From Burkholderiales bacterium (GTDB taxonomy: Bacteria; Pseudomonadota; Gammaproteobacteria; Burkholderiales; Burkholderiaceae_C): a stretch of 41,027 nt of DNA. The translations under genes and the position numbers were made by a program. The notes under the pieces were generated by a model. It saw only the letters and a list, made by a program, of their open reading frames with translations, was not told the DNA's origin and did not search any database. Position 1 is the first letter of the stretch; each line of letters begins with the position of its first letter. The stretch is from positions 1 through 41,027 of the forward strand of contig JANXYH010000073.1 of assembly GCA_025350145.1 (NCBI GenBank), in the 5' to 3' direction. Shown here one piece after another: positions 1 to 7,660 of the stretch.

Positions 1-56
1 CTTTCCCGATGTTTGGTGACGAAGGAGAGACGTGTTCCCGAGGGTCCGCGGAGCGG

Positions 57-81
57 AGCGGTAACCGCGGGCGCTACCGCT
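57..81. terminator. Hairpin at the end of the solute-binding protein gene
   Basis: A 7-bp perfect inverted repeat (AGCGGTA at 57-63, TACCGCT at 75-81) with an 11-nt GC-rich loop begins at the stop codon of the minus-strand solute-binding protein gene. It could end or attenuate that transcript. There is no T-run, so it is not a classical intrinsic terminator. Positions 1-56 show no gene I can support. Confidence 0.3.
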
Positions 82-1343
82 TACTTGTAATAGCCGCGGT
101 CCTTGAGGTAGGCCGTCGTCTCGCTGGCCGCAGTGTCGAGCGCCTGCTTGACGGGCATCTCGCCGGTCACGCCTTGCAGGATGCGGCGCGAGATGAACTC
201 GCCCACGGCGTAGAACTCGGGTAGCGGTGGGAATGGCGTGCCGGTCTCGATCGCCTGCGCTGCGGCGGTGTAGAAGCGATTCTTGGCGCGCAGATCCGGG
301 TCCTGCAGCAGCGAGCGGCGCGGCGGCACCAGCATCCCGGCCGCCTCGCGCATATTCGCCTCCTGCGTCGCCGTCGCGATGATGCGAAACAGCTTGTCCG
401 GATCCTGTTTGCTAAAAGCCGAGATCGCGTAGCCGTCGGTCAGGACCCGCGCATGCCCGTCCGGCATCGCCGCCCATTCGAACTTGCCGACGACGCGCGA
501 TTGCTTCGGATCGTCCACCGAGCGGGCACGCGTCGCCCACTGCAGGCCCATCGTCGCAGCGTCCTGCTGCAGCGCGATCGTGCACTCGTCGTTGGCGGCC
601 GACGCAAACCCGCGTTGCGCGGACTGCGTCACCTCCTTGAGCGCTTCGATGGCGCGCACGCCGCGTTCGTTGTTGAAGACCGGGTTCCACTTGTCGTCGA
701 ACCAGCCTTGCCCGATGGTATTCATATACCAGTGCGCCTCGTTGAGCGTGGCGTCGGTGGGCTTCAGACAGCTGATCGTGCCGGCGCGCGCCGGGGTGTT
801 GAGCTGCTTGGCCAGCGCCCGGTACTCGGCGGCGGTTTTCGGCGGCGCCTTGCCGGCAGCGTCGAGGACGTCCTTGCGGTAGTACAGCATCATCACGTTG
901 ATCGTGCCCGGCAGCGCGTAAATGCGGCCGTTGTACGTGCACATCTTCATCGCCGACGGCGACAGGTCGTCGAGCTTGAACTCGTTCTTGTACTTCGCCC
1001 ACAGGTCGTCCAGCGGACGCAGCCAGCCGTTCTTCGCGTAGGACACGATCGACGAGTCGATCACGTAGACGATGTCGTACGTCGACGCCTTGGACGACAT
1101 GGCGATGGTCACGAGCTCGCCCATCTTGTCGAACGGCATCAGTTGAGTGTTGACTTCAACGCCGGGTAACGCTGTCTTCATCTTGCCGGCCCAGAATTCG
1201 AGCGCCGGGTAGCGATGACTGATGAGCTGCACCGGATCGGCGGCGAACGCGCGGCCGGCCCAGGTCAGGCCACCGCCGGCGGCCAAGGCCGCGGCCGAAA
1301 GCTGCTTGATGACCCTGCGACGATCGGAATTCTGAATGCTCAT
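81..1343 (-). CDS. ABC transporter substrate-binding protein, family 1 type
   Basis: This is a 420-residue periplasmic solute-binding protein of the large 'extracellular solute-binding family 1' (sugar/oligosaccharide type). The N-terminus has consecutive arginines (DRRRVIKQL), an alanine/glycine-rich hydrophobic stretch and a likely AFA|AD cleavage near residue 34, which looks like a Tat-type signal. The mature part has the usual fold signatures: YDIVYVIDSS near residue 90, and YNGRIYALPG followed by YYRKDVLDAAG around 137-163. A strong ribosome site (AGGAGGAG) lies about 7 nt before the ATG. It follows the CoA-transferase gene by 92 bp on the same strand and probably shares its transcript. 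No permease or ATPase gene is in the window; any would lie to the left. The ligand cannot be told from sequence. Confidence 0.9.
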   Translation of the reverse strand: MSIQNSDRRRVIKQLSAAALAAGGGLTWAGRAFAADPVQLISHRYPALEFWAGKMKTALPGVEVNTQLMPFDKMGELVTIAMSSKASTYDIVYVIDSSIVSYAKNGWLRPLDDLWAKYKNEFKLDDLSPSAMKMCTYNGRIYALPGTINVMMLYYRKDVLDAAGKAPPKTAAEYRALAKQLNTPARAGTISCLKPTDATLNEAHWYMNTIGQGWFDDKWNPVFNNERGVRAIEALKEVTQSAQRGFASAANDECTIALQQDAATMGLQWATRARSVDDPKQSRVVGKFEWAAMPDGHARVLTDGYAISAFSKQDPDKLFRIIATATQEANMREAAGMLVPPRRSLLQDPDLRAKNRFYTAAAQAIETGTPFPPLPEFYAVGEFISRRILQGVTGEMPVKQALDTAASETTAYLKDRGYYK

Positions 1344-1435
1344 GCTTGTCTCCTCCTAGTGGAAAGGCAGTCTATCGAGCGGCGCTTGCGAGTCAAACGA
1401 AAATTTCTACGGGCGCCGCCAAGAGAATCTCGGGG

Positions 1436-2674
1436 TTAAGGGTTCGCCTCGACCGCCGCGTGGCCGAGCTCGGGCGCCGACTCGGCGAAGGCGCCCTTGG
1501 CGCGCAATGACGCGAGGCGCGCGGCGCTGAAGCCAAACTCGCGCAGCACCTCCTCAGTATGCTGGCCGAGCAAGGGCGCGGGATGGCGCACCTGCTGCGG
1601 CGTCCCACTCAGCTTGACCGGAAAGCCGAGCGCATTGACCGTGCCTTCGACGGGGTGCTCGATCTGCATCACCATCTGCCGCGCCTGCGCCTGCTCGCTC
1701 GCGAGCGCCTCGGCGTAGGTGTGGATCGGCGCCGCGGGAACCCCCACCGCCAGCAGGGCCTCGACCCAATCGTCGGCGCCGCGCGTCGCCAGCGCGGCCT
1801 CGATTTCCTCGATCAGCGCGACGCGGTTTTGCAGCCGGTCGACGTTGGTCAGGAACCGCGGATCGTCCAGCAGGTCTTCGCGGCCAATTACGCCACACAG
1901 GCTGCGCCACAACTTCTGGTTAGCGGCGCCGATGACGAATGGGCGATCAGCGGCGCGCACGGCCTGGTAAGGGGCGCTCATCCGGTTCGCGCTGCCGATC
2001 GGCGCCGGCACCTTGCCCGTCCCCCAGTATTCGGAGACTTCCCAGATCGACAGGCCGAGCGCGCTTTCAAACAGCGACGCATCGATGTACTGACCGGGGC
2101 CGCCGTGTTCCCGGCCGATTACGGCGCTCAAGATCGCGTACGCGGCAAACAGGCCGGCGCCGAGGTCGGCGATGGGCACGCTGGATTTCACCGGCGCGCC
2201 GCCGGGGTGTCCGGTCACGCTCATGATGCCCGTCATCGCCTGCGCGATCAGGTCGAATCCCGGCCGCGCCGCCCACGGACCGGTCTGGCCGAAGCCTGAG
2301 ATGCTGGCGTACACCAGGCGCGGATTGATTTTGCTCAGTGTCGCGTAATCGATCTTCAAGCGCGCTGCGACGCCAGGACGGTTGTTCTCCACCAGGATGT
2401 CGGCGCCGCGAACGAGCTCGTAGAAGACCTCGCGGCCCGCGGAGCTCTTCAGGTTGATTTCGACGCTGCGCTTGTTGCGGTTGAGCGCCAGGAAGCCGCC
2501 GCTGTCCGCGCCCTTGAGGCGAAAACCCATCGCACTGCGCGTCTGGTCGCCCTTGCCGGGCGGCTCGACCTTGATGACGTCGGCGCCCATGTCGCCGAGC
2601 AGCATGCAGCAGAAAGGCCCCGCCATCACCTGGCTGACGTCGAGGACCTTGAGATGCGAAAGCGGAAGCGCCAT
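1436..2674 (-). CDS. CaiB/BaiF (class III) CoA-transferase
   Basis: A 412-residue family III CoA-transferase, the usual length for CaiB, BaiF and formyl-CoA transferase. These enzymes move CoA between carboxylic acids through an aspartyl-CoA anhydride. The N-terminus LKVLDVSQVMAGPFCCMLLG is the family opening, ADVIKVEPPGKGD follows, and the catalytic Asp is most likely Asp170 in VPIADLGAG. The family's C-terminal part (HTYAEAL, HPVEGTVNALGFPVKL) is complete. AAGGA lies about 10 nt before the chosen ATG. The gene is divergent from a crotonase-fold gene and upstream of a solute-binding protein gene, which suggests uptake, CoA activation and degradation of one organic acid. The substrate is unknown. 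Confidence 0.92.
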   Translation of the reverse strand: MALPLSHLKVLDVSQVMAGPFCCMLLGDMGADVIKVEPPGKGDQTRSAMGFRLKGADSGGFLALNRNKRSVEINLKSSAGREVFYELVRGADILVENNRPGVAARLKIDYATLSKINPRLVYASISGFGQTGPWAARPGFDLIAQAMTGIMSVTGHPGGAPVKSSVPIADLGAGLFAAYAILSAVIGREHGGPGQYIDASLFESALGLSIWEVSEYWGTGKVPAPIGSANRMSAPYQAVRAADRPFVIGAANQKLWRSLCGVIGREDLLDDPRFLTNVDRLQNRVALIEEIEAALATRGADDWVEALLAVGVPAAPIHTYAEALASEQAQARQMVMQIEHPVEGTVNALGFPVKLSGTPQQVRHPAPLLGQHTEEVLREFGFSAARLASLRAKGAFAESAPELGHAAVEANP

Positions 2675-2781
2675 GCCATCGTTCCTTATTTGGCCGATGC
2701 GGTCCGGGCAACCTGCAGGTGCAAACGCGCCGGACCTTGGGCACGAAGTCTAGGAAACGTGCCGGGGCGCAGCAAGCGACA

Positions 2782-2832
2782 TTTTCTTGACCCGCGGGCA
2801 AGGAAAACTTCGGGGCGTCCCGCACAAGTTTT
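2782..2832. promoter_or_regulatory. Two overlapping dyads in the divergent promoter region
   Basis: The 276-bp region between the CoA-transferase and crotonase genes (2675-2950) holds two symmetric elements. The first is TTTTC (2782-2786), the 8-bp palindrome CCCGCGGG (2791-2798) and GAAAA (2803-2807), all symmetric about 2794.5. The second is AAAACTT (2804-2810) paired with AAGTTTT (2826-2832). They share bases 2804-2807. Their position suggests operators for the LysR-type regulator encoded at 3808-4731 or for another dimeric regulator; this is inference. I see no convincing -35/-10 pair in this stretch. Confidence 0.4.
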
Positions 2833-2950
2833 TCTACTGGGCGGCCTGAGAAAAGATCGATTAGAGCGGCGCGCGCCGTTCCTTAGACTTGTCGCCACGC
2901 TTGCCGCCCGCTGCGGTCCTCCACTCACGTCAGACGCTGGAAGAGAAACG

Positions 2951-3730
2951 ATGACAGGCTTCGTATCGATCGATCGCAGCGAGGTCACCGCCACGGTGAC
3001 GCTTGCCAATCCGGAACGCATGAACGCGCTCGACACTACGATGTGGCGCGAGCTCGAAAAGGCGTTCGTGGAGCTGTCCGCGGACGACCGCCTGCGCTGC
3101 GTCGTCCTGCGGGGCGCCGGCGACAAGGCGTTCGCCGCGGGCGCCGACGTCGGGGAGTTCGCGACCATGCGTTCCAACCGCGAGCAGGCCCTGGCGTACG
3201 CCCGGGTCACGCATGCCGCGCTGCAGGCGGTCGCCAACTGCGTCCACCCGGTCGTCGCGCGGATCCACGGCGCATGCGTCGGCGGCGGACTGGAGATCGC
3301 CTCGATGTGCGACATGCGCATATGCGGCGAGTCGAGCCGCTTCGGCATACCGATCAAGCGCCTGGGGCTCGTGGTGTCGTACCACGAGCTTAAGAGCCTG
3401 ATCGCGCTCGTGGGCAGCGCCGCCGCGCTCGAAATCCTTCTCGAAGGCCGGGTATTCGGCGCCGCCGAAGCGCTGGCGAAGGGACTGGTCAATCGCGTCG
3501 TTCCCGACGCGGAGGTCGAACCAGAGGTCGGCGCCGCCGTCTCGCGCATCGTCGAAGGCGCGCCGCTGGTCGCGCGCTGGCACAAGCGATTCGTGCGCCG
3601 GCTGGCCGATCCGGTGCCGGTGACCGACGACGAAATGGACGAGTGCTACACCTGTTTCGACACCGAAGACTTCCGCATCGGCTATCGCGCATTTCTCGAC
3701 AAGCGCAAGGCCGCGTTTACGGGCCGCTAG
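2951..3730 (+). CDS. Enoyl-CoA hydratase/isomerase family protein lacking one catalytic Glu
   Basis: A 259-residue crotonase-superfamily protein, standard length. The reading frame is open further upstream, but ATG 2951 is chosen because GGAAGAGA lies 7 nt before it and the family homology begins there (FVSIDRSEVTATVTLANPERMNAL). The CoA/oxyanion-hole motif AFAAGADVGEF is at about residues 60-70. GGGLEIASMCDMRI carries the first acid, Glu115, but the second acid expected in FGxPE is replaced: the sequence reads FGIPI, with Ile135. It is therefore probably not a classical hydratase and may act as an isomerase, hydrolase, decarboxylase or dehalogenase. It is divergent from the CoA-transferase gene and convergent with a lysR gene. 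Confidence 0.9.
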   Translation: MTGFVSIDRSEVTATVTLANPERMNALDTTMWRELEKAFVELSADDRLRCVVLRGAGDKAFAAGADVGEFATMRSNREQALAYARVTHAALQAVANCVHPVVARIHGACVGGGLEIASMCDMRICGESSRFGIPIKRLGLVVSYHELKSLIALVGSAAALEILLEGRVFGAAEALAKGLVNRVVPDAEVEPEVGAAVSRIVEGAPLVARWHKRFVRRLADPVPVTDDEMDECYTCFDTEDFRIGYRAFLDKRKAAFTGR

Positions 3731-3740
3731 CCTCCCACCG

Positions 3741-3803
3741 GCCGCCCCAAGGGAGGCTTGCTCCCCCTGCCGGGGGCAGCGAACGAAGTGAGCGTGGGGG
3801 TCG
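3741..3803. repeat. Intergenic palindromic (REP-like) element, probable bidirectional terminator
   Basis: Between the convergent crotonase and lysR genes lies a GC-rich palindrome with CCCCC (3763-3767) facing GGGGG (3772-3776), followed by GCAGCGAACGAAGTGAGCG and another G-run. This wording (G-run, GCAGCG.ACGAAGTGAGCG, G-run) is recalled as a widely repeated intergenic element of Comamonadaceae genomes. It occurs once in this window. Its place between converging genes fits a transcription stop. Confidence 0.55.
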
Positions 3804-3807
3804 TCAT

Positions 3808-4731
3808 CTAATTCGCGCCCTCCGGGCTCCCCTTTGCCACCTCGCGGCGGATCCAGCCGGCGAACGCTGCAATTAGCGGATCGTCGGCGCGCGACTCTGG
3901 ATAGACGAGAAAATACGAAAACTCCACGGGCAGACTGATGTCGAACGGCCGGACCAGGTGGCCAGCCGCGAGATCCCCTTCGACCCAGTTCTTCTTGGCG
4001 AGCGCGACGCCGAGTCCGTCGATCGCCGCGTTGATGACGATGTGACTTGGCCAGAACGATAGCCCGCGCGCCGCATCGACGCCCGTGACCCCCGCGCGCC
4101 GCAACCAGGCGGCCCAGTCGGGATTGCTGCCATCGTCGTAAGTGCTGGTGTCGTGCAGCAGCGCGTGGTACTTGAGGTCGGCTGGTTCTTGCAGCGGATG
4201 CGCGCCTTCAAGCAACAGGGGACTGCATACCGGAAAAACTTCGACCGGCAGGCAAAGCTCCGAACGCATCCCTGGGTAGACGCCTCGTCCGTAGCGAATG
4301 TCGACGTCGTAGTCGTCCCGCGAAAAGTCAACGAGCTTCGCCGACGTCGATACCTTCAGGTCGATTTCGGGGAGATCCTTCAGGAAGCCTTGCATCCGCG
4401 GAATGAGCCACTTGACCACGAACGTGGGCGGCACGTTCACCTTAAGGGTCTTCGGCTTTCCACGCGAATGCAAGTTGCGCGTCGCTTCCGCCAGTTGCCG
4501 GAACGCCTGCTCGATCGAGGGTAGGTAGTCCCGACCTGCTTCAGTCAGCATCAGCGCGTTCCCCTGGCGGTGGAACAGCTCGACGCCGAGGCTCTCCTCG
4601 AGCGTCTTGATCTGGTGGCTCACCGCCGCCGCAGTGACGAAAAGCTCCTCGGCCGCCCGCGTGAAATTGAGGTGCTTTGCCGCGACGGCGAAGGTTCGCA
4701 GCGGGTTGAGTGGGGGTAACTGTCGCGGCAT
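3808..4731 (-). CDS. LysR-family transcriptional regulator, GcvA-like
   Basis: A 307-residue LysR-type regulator when started at ATG 4731. The open frame extends to 4980 but that part has no LysR homology and overlaps an integrase relic. The winged HTH occupies roughly residues 8-66 (NPLRTFAVAAKHLNFTRAAEEL, then VSHQIKTLEESLGVELFHR), very close to GcvA. The rest is the effector-binding domain, ending near the usual length. It is convergent with the crotonase gene and likely controls the adjacent CoA-transferase/crotonase module. LysR regulators usually bind divergent promoters, and here the suspected operator lies in 2675-2950 rather than next to the regulator's own start. Confidence 0.9.
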   Translation of the reverse strand: MPRQLPPLNPLRTFAVAAKHLNFTRAAEELFVTAAAVSHQIKTLEESLGVELFHRQGNALMLTEAGRDYLPSIEQAFRQLAEATRNLHSRGKPKTLKVNVPPTFVVKWLIPRMQGFLKDLPEIDLKVSTSAKLVDFSRDDYDVDIRYGRGVYPGMRSELCLPVEVFPVCSPLLLEGAHPLQEPADLKYHALLHDTSTYDDGSNPDWAAWLRRAGVTGVDAARGLSFWPSHIVINAAIDGLGVALAKKNWVEGDLAAGHLVRPFDISLPVEFSYFLVYPESRADDPLIAAFAGWIRREVAKGSPEGAN

Positions 4732-4752
4732 TCGTGGTCGCCCAAGCGTCGC

Positions 4753-4782
4753 ACCATACAGCAACCATACATTTTGCCGCAA
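4753..4782 (-). promoter_or_regulatory. Candidate sigma-70 promoter of the lysR gene
   Basis: On the minus strand TTGCGG (4777-4782) and TATGGT (4753-4758) are separated by 18 bp, and the -10 ends 21 bp before the lysR ATG. The match is partial (three of six at -35, four of six at -10), but the position supports the start chosen at 4731. Confidence 0.35.
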
Positions 4783-4897
4783 GGCGCGAAGCGCGTGTCC
4801 GAGGCGGTCGGTACACCGGCGCGGATCGCCGAGCAGTCCTGTGGCCGCAACCACGGCACGTTTCCCGGCGATGACGCGGGCGCGGCCTTGAAGCTCG

Positions 4898-5306
4898 AGT
4901 GGCACCGGAGTCGCCTCGTCGGTAGTGTCTGGCGAGGACCTTCGATGAAACATTTTTGTAGATCTCGACCTCGAAGGCATGAGCGAGCTGCTGGGCGATT
5001 CGCATGCAGCCGAAACGCGGGTTGCGCCGCTTCATCTTGACGATCGCCGCGATGAGTTCTGCGGAAAGGACCTTTCGGACCGGGATTGCGACGAGGCGAC
5101 GAGGAGGAAAAGAGCAGGCAGTATTTCCGATCCACCAAGACCTTGTGGAACTTGGACAGTGTGGCAGGATTGACGAAACCGCCAAGCTTCGCAATCCGGC
5201 GAGGGCTCACTAACAGCGTGGTCAGCGCGAGCACGAAGCGATCAAACGCGGTGAGATTCGGCGGGCGCTGCCTGGATCGAACGAATAGGCAATTCAACCG
5301 CACCAA
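4898..5306 (-). pseudogene. Relic of an integrase catalytic-region protein (transposase-like), frameshifted
   Basis: Two minus-strand frames together carry the N-terminal part of a known integrase/transposase family. The first frame reads RSRQRPPNL, FDRFVLALTTLLVSPRRIAK, NPATLSKFHKVLVDRKY and NPGPKGP down to about 5067. The continuation SAELIAAIVKMKRRNPRFG, CMRIAQQLAHAF and RGDSGA is in another frame from about 5065. One frameshift therefore separates the halves. The catalytic DDE core that should follow (beginning LWSVDLFRCES or similar in relatives) is absent, so the element is truncated as well as frameshifted. The family is recalled from memory and not tested by search. Confidence 0.6.
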
Positions 5307-5502
5307 GCGTCAGCGGATCAGATTATCACGGGTTGACGCGACCGAGCCGAAGGGGAGATGGGGTGGTTGCGCGCCGCTGTGGGGGCGTTTTTCCGCAGTG
5401 CGCGGGTGACGCGCGCGCGTCGGCGTGCCCGGGTCGCGCGGATGGCGGCCGCCGGCGCGAGCCCGCCCGGCGTCGCCCGCAGACGAGCGTCGACGGTCGT
5501 GG
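5307..5502. other. Non-coding stretch next to the IS91 relic
   Basis: No gene is supported here. It lies downstream of the IS91-type transposase stop and probably includes that element's 3' terminal region. A 6-bp inverted repeat (GCGTCA at 5308-5313, TGACGC at 5334-5339) abuts the start of the integrase relic and may mark the old element boundary. Confidence 0.3.
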
Positions 5503-6426
5503 TTACCAGCTGAGGCGCTGGTCGAACTCGAAGGCCGGGGCGGACTGGAGCAGCGGATCAGCGGAGGGATCGTGCGCAGCGCCGGTGGCTTCCCACCGCG
5601 GCGGGCCGCGGGCGGGCGCGATCCGGGGTGGTGCCGTAGGCTCACCGAGGTGGTCGAGGATGTCGCGTACGGTCGGGCCGTCGGTGATGAAGGCGATGAT
5701 CCGCATCTCGGCGCCGCAGAGCGAGCAGCGGAGTGAGAAGACCGCATCGATGCGGGCCAACAGCAGCGCCCAGGCGTAGCGGGCAGCCCGGCGATGGGCC
5801 GGTTCGGCGGCGGGTTCCGGATTGGGTGCGGGCGGCGTGGTCGTCGCTGCCAGCGCGGGGGCGGTGACTGCAGCGCGCCAAGGTGAGTTGGGTGCGAGCA
5901 CGCCGAAGTAGCGATGGCGGTGGATGCGCGGCGGCGGCACCAGGGCGGCGAGGCGGTCGATCAGTTCCAGCGGCGTCAGGAGCAGCGGGCCGCCCCCGCC
6001 CGGACCGGGCTTGGTGCCCTCATCGAGCAAGCGTTCGGGATCGAGTTCGCGTAGCCGGTCCAAGGCGAAGGGTGGGCGGGCGCAGTAGCGCAACAGGCGC
6101 TCGCGCCCGGCACGGTCAGCGGCCTCGATGCGCACCGAGCCGTCCACGGCGAAGCCGCCCCCATGCGCCCAAGGCCCCATCGCGCGTGCGTCATCGCGCG
6201 GCAGCAGGCCGCGGCGCACGAAAACGCGCAACAGCCGCCGGCGCACCTGCGCCTGCACCTTGGCGATGGCGTTGGCATCGACCCCGGTCGCGACAGTGAA
6301 GATGATCCCGCCCGTGGTGGCGGCGTCGAACACGCCGTCGATGAAGACGCAGTGAAAATGGAGGTGGGCATTGAGTGTCGAGCCAAAGCGGTGGATGAAG
6401 GCGACGGCGCTTAAGCTCATCTCGTT
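5503..6426 (-). pseudogene. 5'-truncated IS91-family transposase
   Basis: About 305 codons of an IS91-type (rolling-circle, HUH) transposase remain. The piece opens with SAVAFIHRFGSTLNAHLHFH, which includes the HxH metal-binding segment. It continues with RYCARPPFALDRL, the TPLELIDRLAALVPPPRIHRHRYFG block and a C-terminal Cys motif (CSLCGAEMRIIAFI). The N-terminal zinc-finger and early catalytic part, usually well over 100 residues, is missing: the frame runs straight into the end of the IS630 element at 6426-6428. The remaining 3' end looks intact to its TAA. It is presumed inactive. Confidence 0.8.
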
Positions 6427-6427
6427 A

Positions 6428-7531
6428 AGTTATTAACATCAAAAAGAGAGCTTGAACTTGGTCCAGAAGTTAGAAAGTATGTCGTCGATGTCGGCTTCGA
6501 GTTGCGTGCTGTCGCGGCATTTCGCGGCCATCCAAGTGTATTTCATCTTGTGCCAGAGTCTTTCAATCCGATTTAGTTCCGGACTGTACGGTGGGAGAAA
6601 GTAGAGCGTAAGGCCTTGGCTTTCCAGGTGCTTGATGATGTGCTGTTCGCTTTTTGCCTTGTGGATTGATGCGTTGTCGAGAATGACTGTCAGAGGTTTG
6701 CCAACATGTTCATGCAGGAGGCTCAGGAATCCAGAGAATGCATCACTGGTCGTTGTCCGCCAGAGTTTGGCACTGAAGATTTCACCGCTAGAGATCATGG
6801 CTGCGAGAACGTTTAGGCGCTTACCTCGCTTTGCTTCTATAAGGTGTCGGCTGCCGATTGGCGTCCATGCGTTGCGGTTTGGGTGGACTTGAGAGAAGCC
6901 GACTTCGTCGACGTAGGCCAGCGAGATCTCGCCATCTGCCGCCCGGCGCCGAAGCTGTTCGATCTCGATCTCTGCGGCTCTGAAGGCTGCTTCATTGCGT
7001 TTTTTTAGAGAGTGGCGGGTGCGCTTCCAGACCATGCCACAAGCCTTCAAGGCCGTCGTCAAGGTACCTACCTTCAGCGGCAAGCCGCCACCCTTAATAT
7101 GCATTGACAACAACTCTGTGGCGGTCAACGGCTCGGCAACCGCAGCCGCGATGATTTTGTCGAGTTGCGCAGGCGTGATCTTCTTGGGCGCCCCGCTGCG
7201 CGGCAAATCAGGCAGCGACGTTAACCCACTTCGGAACCAATCTCGCCTCGTTGTGCAAACCGTCCTATAGTGAATGCCCAACCTCGCTGCAACGTCAATT
7301 GCCAAGACACCGTCATCCAGAAGAAGCAAGGTATCTGCTCGCTTCCTGCATCGCCAGTTGTCGCCCCGCGATACAATCTCTTCCAGTTTCGAACGATCGC
7401 CCGGCAGTAGACTCATGATATAGACCTTCGGCATAAAAATCCAAGGAAGTGCGAGATCTATATTATCTGCAAAATTACAAAGAATTTAGGTTGTTAGGCT
7501 TAAAAACAAGAACATTTTTATATATATAACT
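6428..7531 (-). mobile_element. IS630-family insertion sequence with TA target duplication
   Basis: An element of about 1.1 kb whose ends begin AGTTAT (6428) and, on the other strand, AGTTAT (from 7531). TA dinucleotides flank it at 6426-6427 and 7532-7533, as expected for IS630/Tc1-mariner insertion. Because the flanks also match, GTTAAGTTAT (6424-6433) and ATAACTTAAC (7526-7535) form a 10-bp perfect inverted repeat. Further inward the ends share an AT-rich run with five A's and then diverge. The right end (7435-7531) is strongly AT-rich and carries no gene. One intact transposase gene fills the rest, so the element may still be mobile. Confidence 0.8.
6439..7434 (-). CDS. IS630-family transposase
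   Basis: A 331-residue single-frame DDE transposase. The N-terminal helix-turn-helix lies about residues 15-75 (ADTLLLLDDGVLAIDVAARLG, GIHYRTVCTTRRDWF). The catalytic acids sit in AYVDEVGFSQVHP, in VILDNASIHKAK and in SPELNRIERLWHKMKY. This is the full IS630 DDE set, and the length is normal for the family. The frame has no stops or shifts, so it is probably functional. Base composition is lower in GC than the flanking chromosome, in line with recent arrival. Confidence 0.93.
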   Translation of the reverse strand: MPKVYIMSLLPGDRSKLEEIVSRGDNWRCRKRADTLLLLDDGVLAIDVAARLGIHYRTVCTTRRDWFRSGLTSLPDLPRSGAPKKITPAQLDKIIAAAVAEPLTATELLSMHIKGGGLPLKVGTLTTALKACGMVWKRTRHSLKKRNEAAFRAAEIEIEQLRRRAADGEISLAYVDEVGFSQVHPNRNAWTPIGSRHLIEAKRGKRLNVLAAMISSGEIFSAKLWRTTTSDAFSGFLSLLHEHVGKPLTVILDNASIHKAKSEQHIIKHLESQGLTLYFLPPYSPELNRIERLWHKMKYTWMAAKCRDSTQLEADIDDILSNFWTKFKLSF

Positions 7532-7533
7532 TA

Positions 7534-7653
7534 ACAGCAATAGCTTATAGCCCTGAAGTTTTGACCTATTTCAAGTCTACCGGTGCTGGTTGGCAAGCGC
7601 GGATGGACAAGGTGCTGCGCGAGTATGTGTATTCGAAGGCCGAACCTAAATGA
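7534..7653 (+). pseudogene. 3' fragment of a BrnA-like antitoxin
   Basis: A 39-codon tail reads TAIAYSPEVLTYFKSTGAG, then WQARMDKVLREYV and a stop. This matches the C-terminal ribbon-helix-helix region of BrnA-type (COG3514) antitoxins, whose relatives read roughly RYSPEVLxxFKATGxGWQTRMxxxL. The homology starts exactly at the right end of the IS630 element and the 5' half is gone. No toxin gene (BrnT) is visible. An attC-like site follows 8 bp after the stop. Family assignment is from motif memory. Confidence 0.65.
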
Positions 7654-7660
7654 AAGCGTG

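Noticed and set aside
4732-4980. N-terminal extension of the LysR regulator to ATG 4980
   Set aside because: The extra 83 residues have no LysR homology, overlap the integrase relic, and precede the normal GcvA-like start MPRQLPPLNPLRTF.
5310-5747. A 145-codon minus-strand frame overlapping the end of the IS91 transposase
   Set aside because: Low-complexity Ser/Arg/Pro content and overlap with the real transposase frame.
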